Source: Streptomyces sp. LHD-70 (GTDB lineage Bacteria > Actinomycetota > Actinomycetes > Streptomycetales > Streptomycetaceae). Taken from it: a stretch of DNA of 64,000 nucleotides. Under the pieces are notes generated by a model. That model was not told the origin of the DNA. It saw only the letters and a list, made by a program, of their open reading frames with translations, and did not search any database. The DNA lies in contig NZ_JAVIFW010000020.1 in assembly GCF_031157275.1 (NCBI RefSeq), positions 62,001 to 126,000 of the forward strand, read 5' to 3'. The position numbers and the translations under genes were made by a program. Numbering within the stretch: the stretch's first letter is position 1; every line of letters begins with the position of its first letter. Of the stretch, positions 44,201 to 51,614 are shown one piece after another.

Positions 44201-44306
44201 GTTCTGCCGTCAGCTCAGGCCAAGAAGGGATGGCCAGCGCCGGCCGCGCCACCGCGCGAACGAGGGCGGTGTTGCCGGATCGAAATGCACAAGCGGGAGC
44301 GGCCAT
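41211..44306 (-). CDS. Lantibiotic dehydratase LanB (full length)
   Basis: 1031 aa, class I dehydratase with both halves: the tRNA-dependent glutamylation domain (about 1-660; RAGHRPTPFGLFAGV near residue 100, VRGGRLIVPYQPH, YERFGIGSMVPLQDV) and the elimination domain (about 690-1010; WWYVRFRDPDQHLRLRIALP, RELRYPTSYPETGRWG, WRERDRALVAYREHL). It glutamylates and then removes water from Ser/Thr of the precursor at 44417. ATG 44306 has GGAGGA upstream. It lies 110 bp after the precursor gene, beyond a hairpin that should lower its expression relative to the peptide. Confidence 0.95.
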   Translation of the reverse strand: MAAPACAFRSGNTALVRAVARPALAIPSWPELTAEPSAHTDQVQVEWLRAVLDIADVEEGLRQASPVLAAQARALCESARPRRRDLRRAVLSVARYLLRAGHRPTPFGLFAGVTTAGFGERVQASWGGEPVAVVRAGAAWLSGVITRLQNCPELLSRLTVMANSTMTVRGGRLIVPYQPHPTGKGTGAVEVSLAYTAPVSTVLAATRTPACIGDVKDKLSADFPEAGPEHVNALLKELLERRALITCLHAPSTETDALLYLLEQLAAVDADRVQPVAELVESLREIHASLRRASTRPLGQARAERVSVAEKMSALVPGRKHPLAVDLRMTGAALTLPEDVAREAERAAFALARLSAAPFGTAEWKAHHMRFYERFGIGSMVPLQDVVADSGIGFPDGYPGTVPAERRPVSERDEALVRLAQAAVLDGRDEVVLDESVIADLAQGADPVRLPPHMELAVRVHADSAEGLEHGAFQLEVVSVSRGAGVGMGRFVDTLPEWERALITAELADLPTADSNTVAAQLSFSPLVAETAHVARAPQTLPHVISLDEYRPPSDAVLTAGDLAVGCDGRRMYLAVPAQGCRVEAVGMHALSLHTHTPPLARYLIELSRAQCATVTLFDWGAARTMPFLPRLRYGRTILAAARWRLDPAELPGRTEAWSAWDAAFTAWRTRRRLPARVCLTEGDRRLLLDLEHSGHRVLLRTHLNRGTPAVLTESLDETGWCQDRPHEIVIPLRATEPPAWPRLPAPTRARAIDRDRHDTPAASNVLLASLYGDIRRQDTILARHLPDLLDRLDGPSWWYVRFRDPDQHLRLRIALPEPDAFGTVAAEVSAWADDLHRAGLLRELRYPTSYPETGRWGSGPAWQAAENVFRADSRALLTQLRQPVRPSRRALVAAHTVAIASAFLGSTSTGMRWLIDNIPARAPEPVPRHELTEAVRLADPRQQWQALTAVPGGTAIVHAWRERDRALVAYREHLHGPHTQGIDLDDVLGPLLHVHFVRAVAVDFPEEAICLYLARAAAQAWTARTTGRNP

Positions 44307-44344
44307 CGCTGTCCTCCAAGAACGTAGTCGGGCCTGGTGGGTGG

Positions 44345-44382
44345 CTGGTGCTGCCGCCCGCAGTGGCGTGCGGCAGCACCAG
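44345..44382. terminator. Attenuator hairpin between lanthipeptide precursor and lanB
   Basis: Perfect 13-bp arms ctggtgctgccgc (44345-44357) and gcggcagcaccag (44370-44382), loop 12 nt. The position, after a precursor gene and before the modification genes, is typical of lantibiotic operons, where partial termination keeps the peptide transcript in excess. Confidence 0.82.
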
Positions 44383-44416
44383 CACTCAAGGGTTCATCCG
44401 GCCTGTACGGGCCGGC

Positions 44417-44608
44417 TCAGGCGACGCCGGTGGTGCAGGCGCCGCAGGTGCTGCCGCAGCCGTCGTTGGTGATGTTGACGAGGCTCGCCGAGTCGGCCAC
44501 CTCCAGAAGGCTCGCGTCCAACTCGAAGCCTTCCGGGGTTGTCGACTCCGTACTCTGCGGACGCAGTTGGTTGGTACCGAGGCCAGTCCTAATTCCAGTC
44601 GGGGCCAT
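44417..44608 (-). CDS. FxLD-family lanthipeptide precursor peptide
   Basis: 63 aa. The leader carries the family-defining F-x-L-D motif as FELD (residues 28-31) in TPEGFELDASLLEV. The C-terminal core is rich in dehydratable and cyclisable residues: after NITND come Gly, Cys51, Gly, Ser53, Thr54, Cys55, Gly, Ala, Cys58, Thr59 and Thr60. Asp49-Gly50 is the natural site for the isoaspartyl methyltransferase. ATG 44608 has GGAGGAAT upstream. It sits first in the operon with lanB, lanC and the methyltransferase. No leader protease or dedicated exporter gene is nearby. Confidence 0.93.
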   Translation of the reverse strand: MAPTGIRTGLGTNQLRPQSTESTTPEGFELDASLLEVADSASLVNITNDGCGSTCGACTTGVA

Positions 44609-44933
44609 TCCAATTCCTCCAATGTGAGTTGGGTTGGTGATGCAGACCTGGCTTCGGCGGGGTGCCGGGCCAGGAGCTCTCGCCGGGGATGCCCGGTGCA
44701 GCTCGCGTGAGGAGAGACCGGTGGGAGGGAGGAACTCTCCCCACGCTGCTCATCCGGCGCGGAGCCTTCTTCCAGGTCCGGCTGCCGGGTCGTGCACCCT
44801 TCCGCCTGGGGCGGCGGGAGGGCCGTCTAGGAACGGGGCGGGGAGGACCGGCCGCGACTCCCCTCAACCACAGAGCGCGGCCAGGGCGCCGGTTCTCGGC
44901 GCCGCGCGCCCGCAGCGGCGCACGGCTTGGAGT
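44609..44933. other. Upstream region of the lanthipeptide operon
   Basis: About 325 bp with no convincing gene. It should contain the precursor promoter (minus strand). It lacks the TTGCCA/TTGGCAA motif found at the NRPS/PKS cluster promoters, which indicates separate control. Confidence 0.45.
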
Positions 44934-45275
44934 TCAGGCCTTCACCGGGTCCTGGTCCACGTAGAGGCTGTACTCCTCGGACATGATCGAGTTGAAGTCG
45001 CGGCCCTTGCCGCCCATCTCCTCGGTCTCGCGGTGGTCGCCGAAGGTCTTCCAGCAGTTCCGGGCGGCCGCGCGTTCCATGAACCACCGGGCCTGCATCC
45101 TCAACGCGTGCTTGTCGAGCAGGCCCGCGTGGAACTTGGCGGACAGGAAGCTGAGCAGCCGGTTGCAGCACAGGTGCTGCTGACACTCCTCGTCCGGGAC
45201 GCCTCCACCGGGAGGCGACCAGATCTCCCGCAGTTCCGGGTCCGCCACCACGTCCGAGATCCACCCCTGATGCAA
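44934..45275 (-). CDS. DUF6082-like protein, probably frameshifted at its 5' end
   Basis: 113 codons from a TTG at 45275; no ATG or GTG starts this frame. The text (VVADPELREIW, QQHLCCNRLLSFLSAKFHAGL, ARNCWKTFGDHRETEE) resembles small Streptomyces DUF6082 proteins. The frame continues upstream without a start for about 80 bases as a membrane-like segment (AAAVGAVGIALSQ). An ATG at 45399, overlapping the previous stop (TGATG), leads into a different frame. The likeliest reading is one gene of about 155 codons with a one-base shift near 45350, either real decay or a sequencing error. Role unknown. Confidence 0.5.
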   Translation of the reverse strand: MHQGWISDVVADPELREIWSPPGGGVPDEECQQHLCCNRLLSFLSAKFHAGLLDKHALRMQARWFMERAAARNCWKTFGDHRETEEMGGKGRDFNSIMSEEYSLYVDQDPVKA

Positions 45276-45398
45276 CGTAGCGACATCCAGGGCGAGTTGA
45301 TGCCGGTGCTGGCTCTGGGAGAGCGCGATCCCTACGGCTCCGACCGCGGCGGCGGGAGCCCTTCACACACGGAACAGTCTCGTGCACGACGGTAGTCA

Positions 45399-45902
45399 TC
45401 AGGCCCTCCCCAAGGGGAGGCGAAACATGCACCACGTCTCTTCACCGAGGCTTGCCCACGCGTCCGCGAGCTCATCAATCAATCGCAGCCCTCGGCCTGA
45501 CTCAAGGTCGGCACCGGGGTCTTTGAGCACCGCGCGGGCAGGGTTCTCGTCCCTTACGGAGACCTGCACCTCGCTCTCGGTCAGCGTGATCCTGAGCCTG
45601 ACGTCTCCTTCACCGTGGACGACCGCGTTGGTGACCAACTCGGACACGGCCAGCTCGACGTCACTCGCCGCGGCCGTCGGCACACCGGATCGGCTGAGGA
45701 AGCCCTTGGTCGCACACCGCATGTCCCCAACTCGGAGCGGGGCGCGCGTGAAGGACGCCTCGAATAAGACCAACTTCGGCTCTATGTCCTCAAGCATGGG
45801 CAAGTTCTGCTGGTCTACAGGGGTCGACCGCGCGCTAGACGTGCACGCCGCCGACTTGCCCGTGCCCCCGCTGGACGGGGGCGCCTCTTGGAGCTTGGTC
45901 AT
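45399..45902 (-). CDS. RsbW-like ATP-binding anti-sigma-type kinase
   Basis: 167 aa. A small HATPase_c protein: VELAVSELVTNAVVHGEGDVRLRI carries the N box, and GRGLRLIDELADAW is the G2-like segment. There is no HisKA. Streptomyces has many such proteins beside XRE regulators. The ATG at 45902 has GGGGGC upstream; an internal ATG at 45797 lacks a good ribosome site. It is divergent from the XRE gene at 46033, and the two probably form a regulatory module for the island. Confidence 0.8.
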   Translation of the reverse strand: MTKLQEAPPSSGGTGKSAACTSSARSTPVDQQNLPMLEDIEPKLVLFEASFTRAPLRVGDMRCATKGFLSRSGVPTAAASDVELAVSELVTNAVVHGEGDVRLRITLTESEVQVSVRDENPARAVLKDPGADLESGRGLRLIDELADAWASLGEETWCMFRLPLGRA

Positions 45903-45936
45903 GCCCCCATGGCACCGTGCAACGAAGTCGTCTACC

Positions 45937-45990
45937 AGGGGAATCAGGAGGGGGAAAATTCCGTCAAGGGGGGAAATCCAAGGGGGAATT
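45937..45990. promoter_or_regulatory. Four G-tract direct repeats between divergent regulatory genes
   Basis: Copies of AGGGG(G)(G)AA(A/T) begin at 45937, 45949, 45967 and 45981, each followed by A/T. They sit between the divergent ATPase and XRE genes and are a good candidate operator for the XRE regulator. Confidence 0.5.
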
Positions 45991-46032
45991 GAGGCCATCA
46001 TTGGCTTTCGCCCACCGACAGAGGTCACACTC

Positions 46033-47274
46033 ATGCCAGATCCGTTCGCCGACCTGCTCCTACGGCTCCGGCAAGAAGCAGGCCGGACCCAGGAGGAGCA
46101 CGCAGACGCGATCAACGCCGTCTCCGGCCGGGACACCATGACTCGCCGCGAGATCAGTCGCTACGAGAAGTTCGAGAACATCCCGACCAACCACACGCTC
46201 GCCCACATCGCGGCAGCCAGCGGCGTCCCCCTCGAAGTGCTGTTGCGGGAGGCCAAGAAAGCCCGCTCCAGGAAGAGAAGAGGGTCGGTCCATGAAGACG
46301 AGGACCAGGACGACGTGAAGCGCCGCGCGCTGCTGGGTAGCGCCGCCATCGGCGTGAGCGCGGCGGCCGAGCCTTGGGGACGACTCGCCTTCGCTCTCGG
46401 CAAGGGGGCAAAGATCGATACGCCCTCCGCCATCGCACTCATCGATCGAGCCGCCGATCTACACGTCCAAGAGCTCAACCTCAGCGCTCGTCGTTTGCAA
46501 AGTACGGTCGAATCGCACCTCGACGCGATCACCGCTGCTCTGCCTCGTGCCGGCGACCACGAGCGAGCTCTAACCATCGCCGCCGGGGAAACCGCAGCCC
46601 TGGCCGGCTGGGTGGCCTGGGATCTGGGAGAACGTGACAAAGCCGACGCCTACTACAAGGTCACGTCGGAGTGCGCGAAGAGCGCCTGGCACCCTCCGCT
46701 TCGCGCTCTGGCCTTGACCTACGCGAGCTACGGTGCGGCGACGCCGCAGGAAAAGCTGGAGTTCCTTTCCCAGGCAGCCAAAGACGTCCGGGGCCACGGC
46801 AACGCCACGGCCGCGGCCTGGGCCCTCGGCAGGCACGCGGAAGAAGCCGCTGCGGTCGGAAACGACAACCAGGCGCTGCGCGCCCTGGACCAAGCCCTCT
46901 TCGCGTACGACTTCGCGGACCACACCACGAAGCAGGCATGGGTCCGGTTCGTCACTCCATATCGCATGGACTCGCTGGCCCTCTCCGTGTACGGGCAGTT
47001 GGGGCGTCCCGAGCTCACCACGACGGCCGAGACTGCGGTCGACCGCCTCGGAGATGAGCTGCCGGATGGCGGCGTCGTCGTTCTCGGTGATCTCGCCTCA
47101 GCCCTCTTGCGTGGAGGAGACACCGATCAAGGCGTCTATGTATCGCGCCAGTTCACAGCAGCTTCGCAAGCCAAGCCCAACACGATGGGAAAGGAACGCG
47201 CCGCGCAAATCGCAGCAAGGCTCCCCGATAGCGAACGCGAACTAGCCCTCCACCTAAGGCAGTTCGCTGTCTGA
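46033..47274 (+). CDS. XRE-family regulator with TPR-like C-terminus (island regulator)
   Basis: 413 aa. The helix-turn-helix covers about residues 1-75 (LLLRLRQEAGRTQEEHADAINAVSGRDTMTRREISRYEKFENIPTNHTL). A Lys/Arg-Glu/Asp linker follows, then DDVKRRALLGSAAIGVSAAA, a stretch found in many Streptomyces proteins of this class, and helical repeats to the end. The ATG at 46033 begins the domain; the longer open frame is not coding. Lower GC than the NRPS genes. It probably controls the lanthipeptide operon. Its last 21 bases overlap the convergent cutA gene. Confidence 0.85.
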   Translation: MPDPFADLLLRLRQEAGRTQEEHADAINAVSGRDTMTRREISRYEKFENIPTNHTLAHIAAASGVPLEVLLREAKKARSRKRRGSVHEDEDQDDVKRRALLGSAAIGVSAAAEPWGRLAFALGKGAKIDTPSAIALIDRAADLHVQELNLSARRLQSTVESHLDAITAALPRAGDHERALTIAAGETAALAGWVAWDLGERDKADAYYKVTSECAKSAWHPPLRALALTYASYGAATPQEKLEFLSQAAKDVRGHGNATAAAWALGRHAEEAAAVGNDNQALRALDQALFAYDFADHTTKQAWVRFVTPYRMDSLALSVYGQLGRPELTTTAETAVDRLGDELPDGGVVVLGDLASALLRGGDTDQGVYVSRQFTAASQAKPNTMGKERAAQIAARLPDSERELALHLRQFAV

Positions 47275-47601
47275 CCTCTCCTGCGCAGTCTCGTCAACGA
47301 CCCAGGACAGGTACGCCTCCGACCCGCCCGTCACCGGCAGAGTGATCCACTGAGGGACGTCGTACGGGTGTCGCTTGTGCAGCCATGCCTCGAGTTTCGG
47401 AAGACGGTCCGTGGTGGTCATGTACGAGATTCGCCACTCTTTCGCATCCTGGACCTCGCCCTTCCACCAGTAGTAGGCGGTGATCGGCGCATCGATGTGA
47501 ACTCCCGCCGCCAGCTTGTGCTCGACCGCTTCTCGCGCCAGCGCCTTCGCCTGGCCCTCGTCGTCGCTGGTCGTCTGCGCGATCACAATGTCGTTGGCCA
47601 T
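47254..47601 (-). CDS. cutA: CutA1 divalent-ion tolerance protein
   Basis: 115 aa, normal CutA1 length; a trimeric ferredoxin-like protein. Motifs: TTSDDEGQAKALAREAVEHKLAAGVHI, YYWWKGEVQDAKEW (family: YxWxGxxxxxxE) and HPYDVPQWITLPVTGGSEAYLSWV. Usually conserved housekeeping, with a poorly understood role in metal tolerance. It marks the right end of the lower-GC island and overlaps the XRE gene end-to-end. A hairpin lies upstream at 47664. Confidence 0.92.
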   Translation of the reverse strand: MANDIVIAQTTSDDEGQAKALAREAVEHKLAAGVHIDAPITAYYWWKGEVQDAKEWRISYMTTTDRLPKLEAWLHKRHPYDVPQWITLPVTGGSEAYLSWVVDETAQERSDSELP

Positions 47602-48152
47602 GCGGCTACCTCTCCAGCTTGGTGTACCGCGACCCTACCCAGCCATCTGGAGTACGTCGAAAGCCCGTCACTACAGGTAGTGACGGGTTTCGGCAGAGGC
47701 GAAGGGGCCCGCCCTCCTGTCCTGGGTGTGGTTTCTCAAGACCTTGGTTGCACGAAGTTCTCGAACGGCCCCCGGTGCACGTGGTCGGACATCACTCAGA
47801 CCGAGAGCTCCAGGCGCGGCCCCTGGCGGATCGAAGCCGAACACCGGGCCGTACAGGGAGAGTTCGGCCTGCAGACAGGCGACGACGGTGTCGGCCCCGC
47901 GGAATCCGTGGCCCCGCCCGGGCGTCGAGGACCTCGGACGCGGTCTCGTCGGGGGCGCGCGATCAGGGCGCTGCGCCCGCCCTCGGAGGGCCGGCGCTCG
48001 GTCCACCACACCTGGTCGCCGACGCATCCGAGCCCATTCGACGAGCGCCTCACCGGCGGCCGCCGCCTGCGCGGTGACGGGTGAGGTCCAGCTCCCGTGG
48101 GAGCGCTCAGCAGGGTCTGCCTCCTTGCGCCGGCGAACATCAGGCACATAGA
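47602..48152. other. Gene-poor stretch at the right border of the island
   Basis: About 550 bp with no convincing gene. On the minus strand fragments such as EALVEWARMRRRPGVVD (about 48010-48060) look like a decayed helix-turn-helix protein, but frames are broken. A perfect hairpin lies at 47664-47687. The cluster motif begins again at 48153. Confidence 0.4.
47664..47687. terminator. Perfect hairpin cccgtcactac-ag-gtagtgacggg
   Basis: Eleven-base arms with a two-base loop, followed by ttt on the plus strand, upstream of cutA. It could end transcripts entering from the island or mark an element edge. Confidence 0.6.
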
Positions 48153-48188
48153 TTGCCTATTCCGTGCCAAGTTTGGCAACATGTTGCC
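48153..48188 (+). promoter_or_regulatory. Cluster promoter P5 and TTGGCAA-N4-TTGCC operator (MFS/A-T/TE operon)
   Basis: TTGCCT (48153-48158), 18 bp, CAACAT (48177-48182). The operator TTGGCAACATGTTGCC (48173-48188) overlaps the -10. It drives the MFS gene at 48235 and the NRPS and thioesterase genes behind it. Confidence 0.68.
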
Positions 48189-48234
48189 GCGCGTTGGCCG
48201 AGAGGTCGCGGCGAACAGGAGGAGGGGCCGACCG

Positions 48235-49503
48235 ATGACCCAGTCCATACCGGAGGCCGCCGGACGAACGGCCCGCGGACCCGGACCGCAGCCGTCAACA
48301 GGACGGCTGCGCACGGCACTTGCCCTGGAGACCCTCCTCGGCAGTCTCGGCCTGTACACCGTCATCCCGGTGCTCGGACTGCTGCTCGCCGCCCGCTCCA
48401 CCGGCGGCGGCACCGCGATCGTCGGCGTCGGCCTCTTCTGCTACACCGCGTCGGCCGGCCTGTCCGCCACCCTCGTGGCCCGCTGGCTGCAACGCCTCAC
48501 CTACGCACCCGGCATGGCCGGCGCCGTCCTGCTCTCCGCCGTCGCCTTCGGACTCCTGCCGTACGCGCACACCGACTGGCTGCTGTGCGCCCTGCTCGTC
48601 CTCGCGGGCTTCGGCGTGAGCGCCCACTTCCTGTACTCACGCGTCCTCATCGCCGAGGCCGTACGCGACGACATCGGCCGCAACCGGATCTTCTCCCTGC
48701 TCCAGGTCGCCGTGAACGCGGCCGCCGCGATCGGCCCGTTCATCGCCAACGCCCTCTACACCCCCGACGACCCGCAGGCCCTCATCGCCGTGGTCGCCGT
48801 GTGCTACGCGGCCGCCGCGCTCGCCATGCTGCCCGGCCTGCCGCGCGGCGTCAGGCCCCCCGCGACCTCGGGCAAGTGGCCGGTCAGCAGGCAGGTGCTG
48901 CGCCAGATCGCCACGGTGCCGAGCATGCGCCGCACCGTCCTGGTCAGCGTCGTCGGCACCTTCGGATACGCCCAGTTCTACTCGGCGTTCGCGTTCTACG
49001 TGGGCAAGGAGTTCGACTCGGCCGCCCTGCGCTCCTTCCTGATCGCCGGGCCCGCCTTCTGGATCGTCGTCCTGCAGACCGGCGTCACCGCCGTCGTCAG
49101 CAGGCTCATGAAGTCCGGCGCCACTCCCTTCGCCGTACTCGGCTGCGCCAACCTGCTGTTCGGCCTGTCCATGCTGACCCTCGGCCTGGGTGTCGCACCG
49201 GTACTCGGCGCGATCGTCGCCGTGCTCGTGTTCTCCGTCGCCGAGATGGTCTTCGGCCCCATGAGCAGCACCGCGTACGCCGGACTGCCCATCGGCTCCA
49301 GCCTGGAGGCCCTCAACCTGCGGCAGGTGTGCTGGTCCTTCGGCGAGGCACTCGGCGCACTGTCGGGCGGAGCCCTGTTCGTCGCCCTCTACGACCACGG
49401 CGACGGCCCTGCGTACTGGACGACGCTCGGCGTGCTCACGCTGCTCACCACCGCCGTACTGCAGTTCTTCGCCCGCCGCGAGGCCCGCGCCGCCCGCCCC
49501 TGA
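48235..49503 (+). CDS. MFS transporter
   Basis: 422 aa with about 12 hydrophobic segments (TALALETLLGSLGLYTVIPVLGLLLAA first; TTLGVLTLLTTAVLQFF last). The SRVLIAEAVRDDIGRNRIFSLLQ loop and AGLPIGSSLEALNLRQVCWSFGEALGALSG resemble sugar-efflux and drug-efflux members. ATG 48235 has GGAGGAGGGG about 10 bases upstream. First gene of the P5 operon, 41 bp before the A-T NRPS, so it probably exports the cluster product. Confidence 0.88.
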   Translation: MTQSIPEAAGRTARGPGPQPSTGRLRTALALETLLGSLGLYTVIPVLGLLLAARSTGGGTAIVGVGLFCYTASAGLSATLVARWLQRLTYAPGMAGAVLLSAVAFGLLPYAHTDWLLCALLVLAGFGVSAHFLYSRVLIAEAVRDDIGRNRIFSLLQVAVNAAAAIGPFIANALYTPDDPQALIAVVAVCYAAAALAMLPGLPRGVRPPATSGKWPVSRQVLRQIATVPSMRRTVLVSVVGTFGYAQFYSAFAFYVGKEFDSAALRSFLIAGPAFWIVVLQTGVTAVVSRLMKSGATPFAVLGCANLLFGLSMLTLGLGVAPVLGAIVAVLVFSVAEMVFGPMSSTAYAGLPIGSSLEALNLRQVCWSFGEALGALSGGALFVALYDHGDGPAYWTTLGVLTLLTTAVLQFFARREARAARP

Positions 49504-49544
49504 GCGGGCCCGGACGCCCGCACGCCCAGCAGAGGAGTTCCCCC

Positions 49545-49592
49545 ATGACCCCATCGCTCATGACCCCATCGCTCATGACCCCATCGCTCATG
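49545..49592. repeat. 15-bp tandem repeat containing the NRPS start codon
   Basis: Three copies of atgaccccatcgctc, each carrying an in-frame ATG. Only the first has AGAGGAG at the right distance. Confidence 0.93.
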
Positions 49593-51614
49593 ACCACCTC
49601 GCCCGAAGCCGCAGCACCCCCCGACCACCGGCCGGACCCGGCCCGACCGGCCGACCGGGTCCTGGAGTTCGGCCGCGGCGCGCCCCTGCCGCGCGCCGAC
49701 GCCGTACCGGTACACGAGCTCACCGCCCGCTTCGCCCGCCTCAAACCGGCCGCCACCGCGGTCAGTTGCGGCGACAGCGCCATCAGCTACCGCGAACTCG
49801 ACGCCTGGGCCGCACGGATCGCGGCCCGCCTCACCACCGCGGGCGTGCACCGCGGCAGCCGCGTCGGCATCCTCGCGCAGCCCTCCACCGCGATGGTCGC
49901 CGCCGTGCTCGGCGTGCTGAAGGCCGGCGCCGCCTACGTCCCCGTCGACCCCGGCCACCCCGACCGGCACGTCGCCACCGTCCTGAACGACGCGCACGCC
50001 ACCGCCCTCGTCGCCACCACCGCCACCGCCGGCCGCGCCGGAGCACTGCACCTGCCCGTCGTACGAGCCGAGGAGGAGGAGCGGCCCGACGCACGGGACG
50101 GCGACGGCGACGAGGAGGCCGACCACGCCCACCCGTCACCCGCCGTGGCCGACGACGACCCGGCCTACCTGATCTACACCTCCGGCAGCACCGGCGCACC
50201 CAAGGGCGTCGAGGTCGGCCACCGCCAGCTCGCCGCCTCGACCCGCGCCCGCCACACCGTCTACCCCGCGGCCCCGGTCTTCCTCCTCGTCTCCCCGCTC
50301 GCCTTCGACTCCTCCGTCGCCGGCCTGTGGGACACCCTCACCACCGGCGGCCACCTCGTCGTCGCCACCGCCGACGAGGTCCGCGACCCCGAACGCCTCG
50401 TCACCCTCGTCGGACGCCACCACGTGACCCGACTGCTGTGCGTGCCCTCGCTGTACGCGGTCCTCCTCGACGCCGCCGAACGCCTCGGCACCGAACGGCT
50501 GCGCACCCTCGACACCGTGATCACCGCGGGCGAGGCCCTCCCCGCCGCCCTGCTGCACCGCCACTTCGCCGTACGCACCGCCCCGGCGAGCCTCGTCAAC
50601 GAGTACGGCCCCACCGAGGCCACCGTCTGGGCCAGCTACCGCCGCTACGACACCCCGGGCCCGGTCTCCATCGGCGGCCCGGTGCCCGGCGCCCGGCTCT
50701 ACGTCCTCGACGAGCAGCAGCGCCCCGTACCGCCCGGCGTCGAGGGCGAGCTGTTCATCGGCGGCGCCGGAGTGAGCCACGGCTACGCCGGCCGGCCCCG
50801 GGCCACCGAACGCTCCTTCCCCGACGACCCGTTCGCCGGGACACCGGGCGCCCGCATGTACCGCACCGGCGACCTCGCCCGCTGGAACGACGACGGCACG
50901 CTCGACTTCCTCGGCCGCCGCGACCACCAGGTCAAGATCCGCGGCCACCGCATCGAACTCAGCGCGGTCGAGGCCGCGTTGGGCGCCCTGCCCGGAGTGC
51001 GCGAGGCCGTGGTGGTGCACGACGAGGCAGGCACCCGGCTCACCGGTTTCGTCACCGCACCCGCCCCGGCCACCGCCCAGGTCACCGCCTCGGCCACCGC
51101 CCCGGGCCCCGAGGAACTCCGCGCACAGCTGCGCGAACTGCTCCCGGCCGCCATGGTCCCGGCCCGCATCACGGTCCTCGACGAGCTGCCCCGTACCGTC
51201 AACGGAAAGGCCGACCGGGCCGCGCTGCGCGCCCGCGCCGTACAGCCCCACCAGCCGCCTGCCACCGCCGCCGCCCGGCCCGCACCGGGGAGCGGCCCGC
51301 ACCCGGCTGTCACGGCCGCCTGGGCCGAGGTCCTGGGGCTCACCGACGTACCGCCGGACGTCAACTTCTTCGACCTGGGCGGCCATTCGCTCGCCATGTT
51401 CCAGCTCCAGTCGGCCCTGGAACGGCACACCGGCAAGCGACCAGCCATCGTCCAGCTCTTCCGGCACACCACCGTCGCCGCACAGGCCGAACTCATCCAC
51501 AGCGGCGGCGCCGAAGCCCACGACACCGACGCGGACACCCGCCGCGAGACCGCCCGCCGCGCCCGCGCCCTGCGCGCCCGCCGCCACCGCGCAGAACAGG
51601 AGCCCGGAGCGTGA
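49545..51614 (+). CDS. Non-ribosomal peptide synthetase, A-T didomain
   Basis: 689 aa. Adenylation domain about 45-560: YLIYTSGSTGAPKGV, NEYGPTEATVW, YRTGDLARWNDDG, QVKIRGHRIE and NGKADR (catalytic Lys). Carrier about 590-660 with FFDLGGHSLAMF. By-eye pocket residues read D-S-A-C-I-A-E-V-W-K; I do not assign a substrate. Lacking a C domain, it should supply its aminoacyl group to the free C domain of the protein at 29934. The start is one of three MTPSL repeats from a 15-bp tandem repeat, so the true first residue is ambiguous. The 3' end overlaps the thioesterase (GTGA). Confidence 0.93.
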   Translation: MTPSLMTPSLMTPSLMTTSPEAAAPPDHRPDPARPADRVLEFGRGAPLPRADAVPVHELTARFARLKPAATAVSCGDSAISYRELDAWAARIAARLTTAGVHRGSRVGILAQPSTAMVAAVLGVLKAGAAYVPVDPGHPDRHVATVLNDAHATALVATTATAGRAGALHLPVVRAEEEERPDARDGDGDEEADHAHPSPAVADDDPAYLIYTSGSTGAPKGVEVGHRQLAASTRARHTVYPAAPVFLLVSPLAFDSSVAGLWDTLTTGGHLVVATADEVRDPERLVTLVGRHHVTRLLCVPSLYAVLLDAAERLGTERLRTLDTVITAGEALPAALLHRHFAVRTAPASLVNEYGPTEATVWASYRRYDTPGPVSIGGPVPGARLYVLDEQQRPVPPGVEGELFIGGAGVSHGYAGRPRATERSFPDDPFAGTPGARMYRTGDLARWNDDGTLDFLGRRDHQVKIRGHRIELSAVEAALGALPGVREAVVVHDEAGTRLTGFVTAPAPATAQVTASATAPGPEELRAQLRELLPAAMVPARITVLDELPRTVNGKADRAALRARAVQPHQPPATAAARPAPGSGPHPAVTAAWAEVLGLTDVPPDVNFFDLGGHSLAMFQLQSALERHTGKRPAIVQLFRHTTVAAQAELIHSGGAEAHDTDADTRRETARRARALRARRHRAEQEPGA

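Noticed and set aside
47671..48147. 158-codon minus-strand frame right of cutA
   Set aside because: Contains only fragments resembling a helix-turn-helix protein; composition and frame breaks suggest decay rather than a functional gene.
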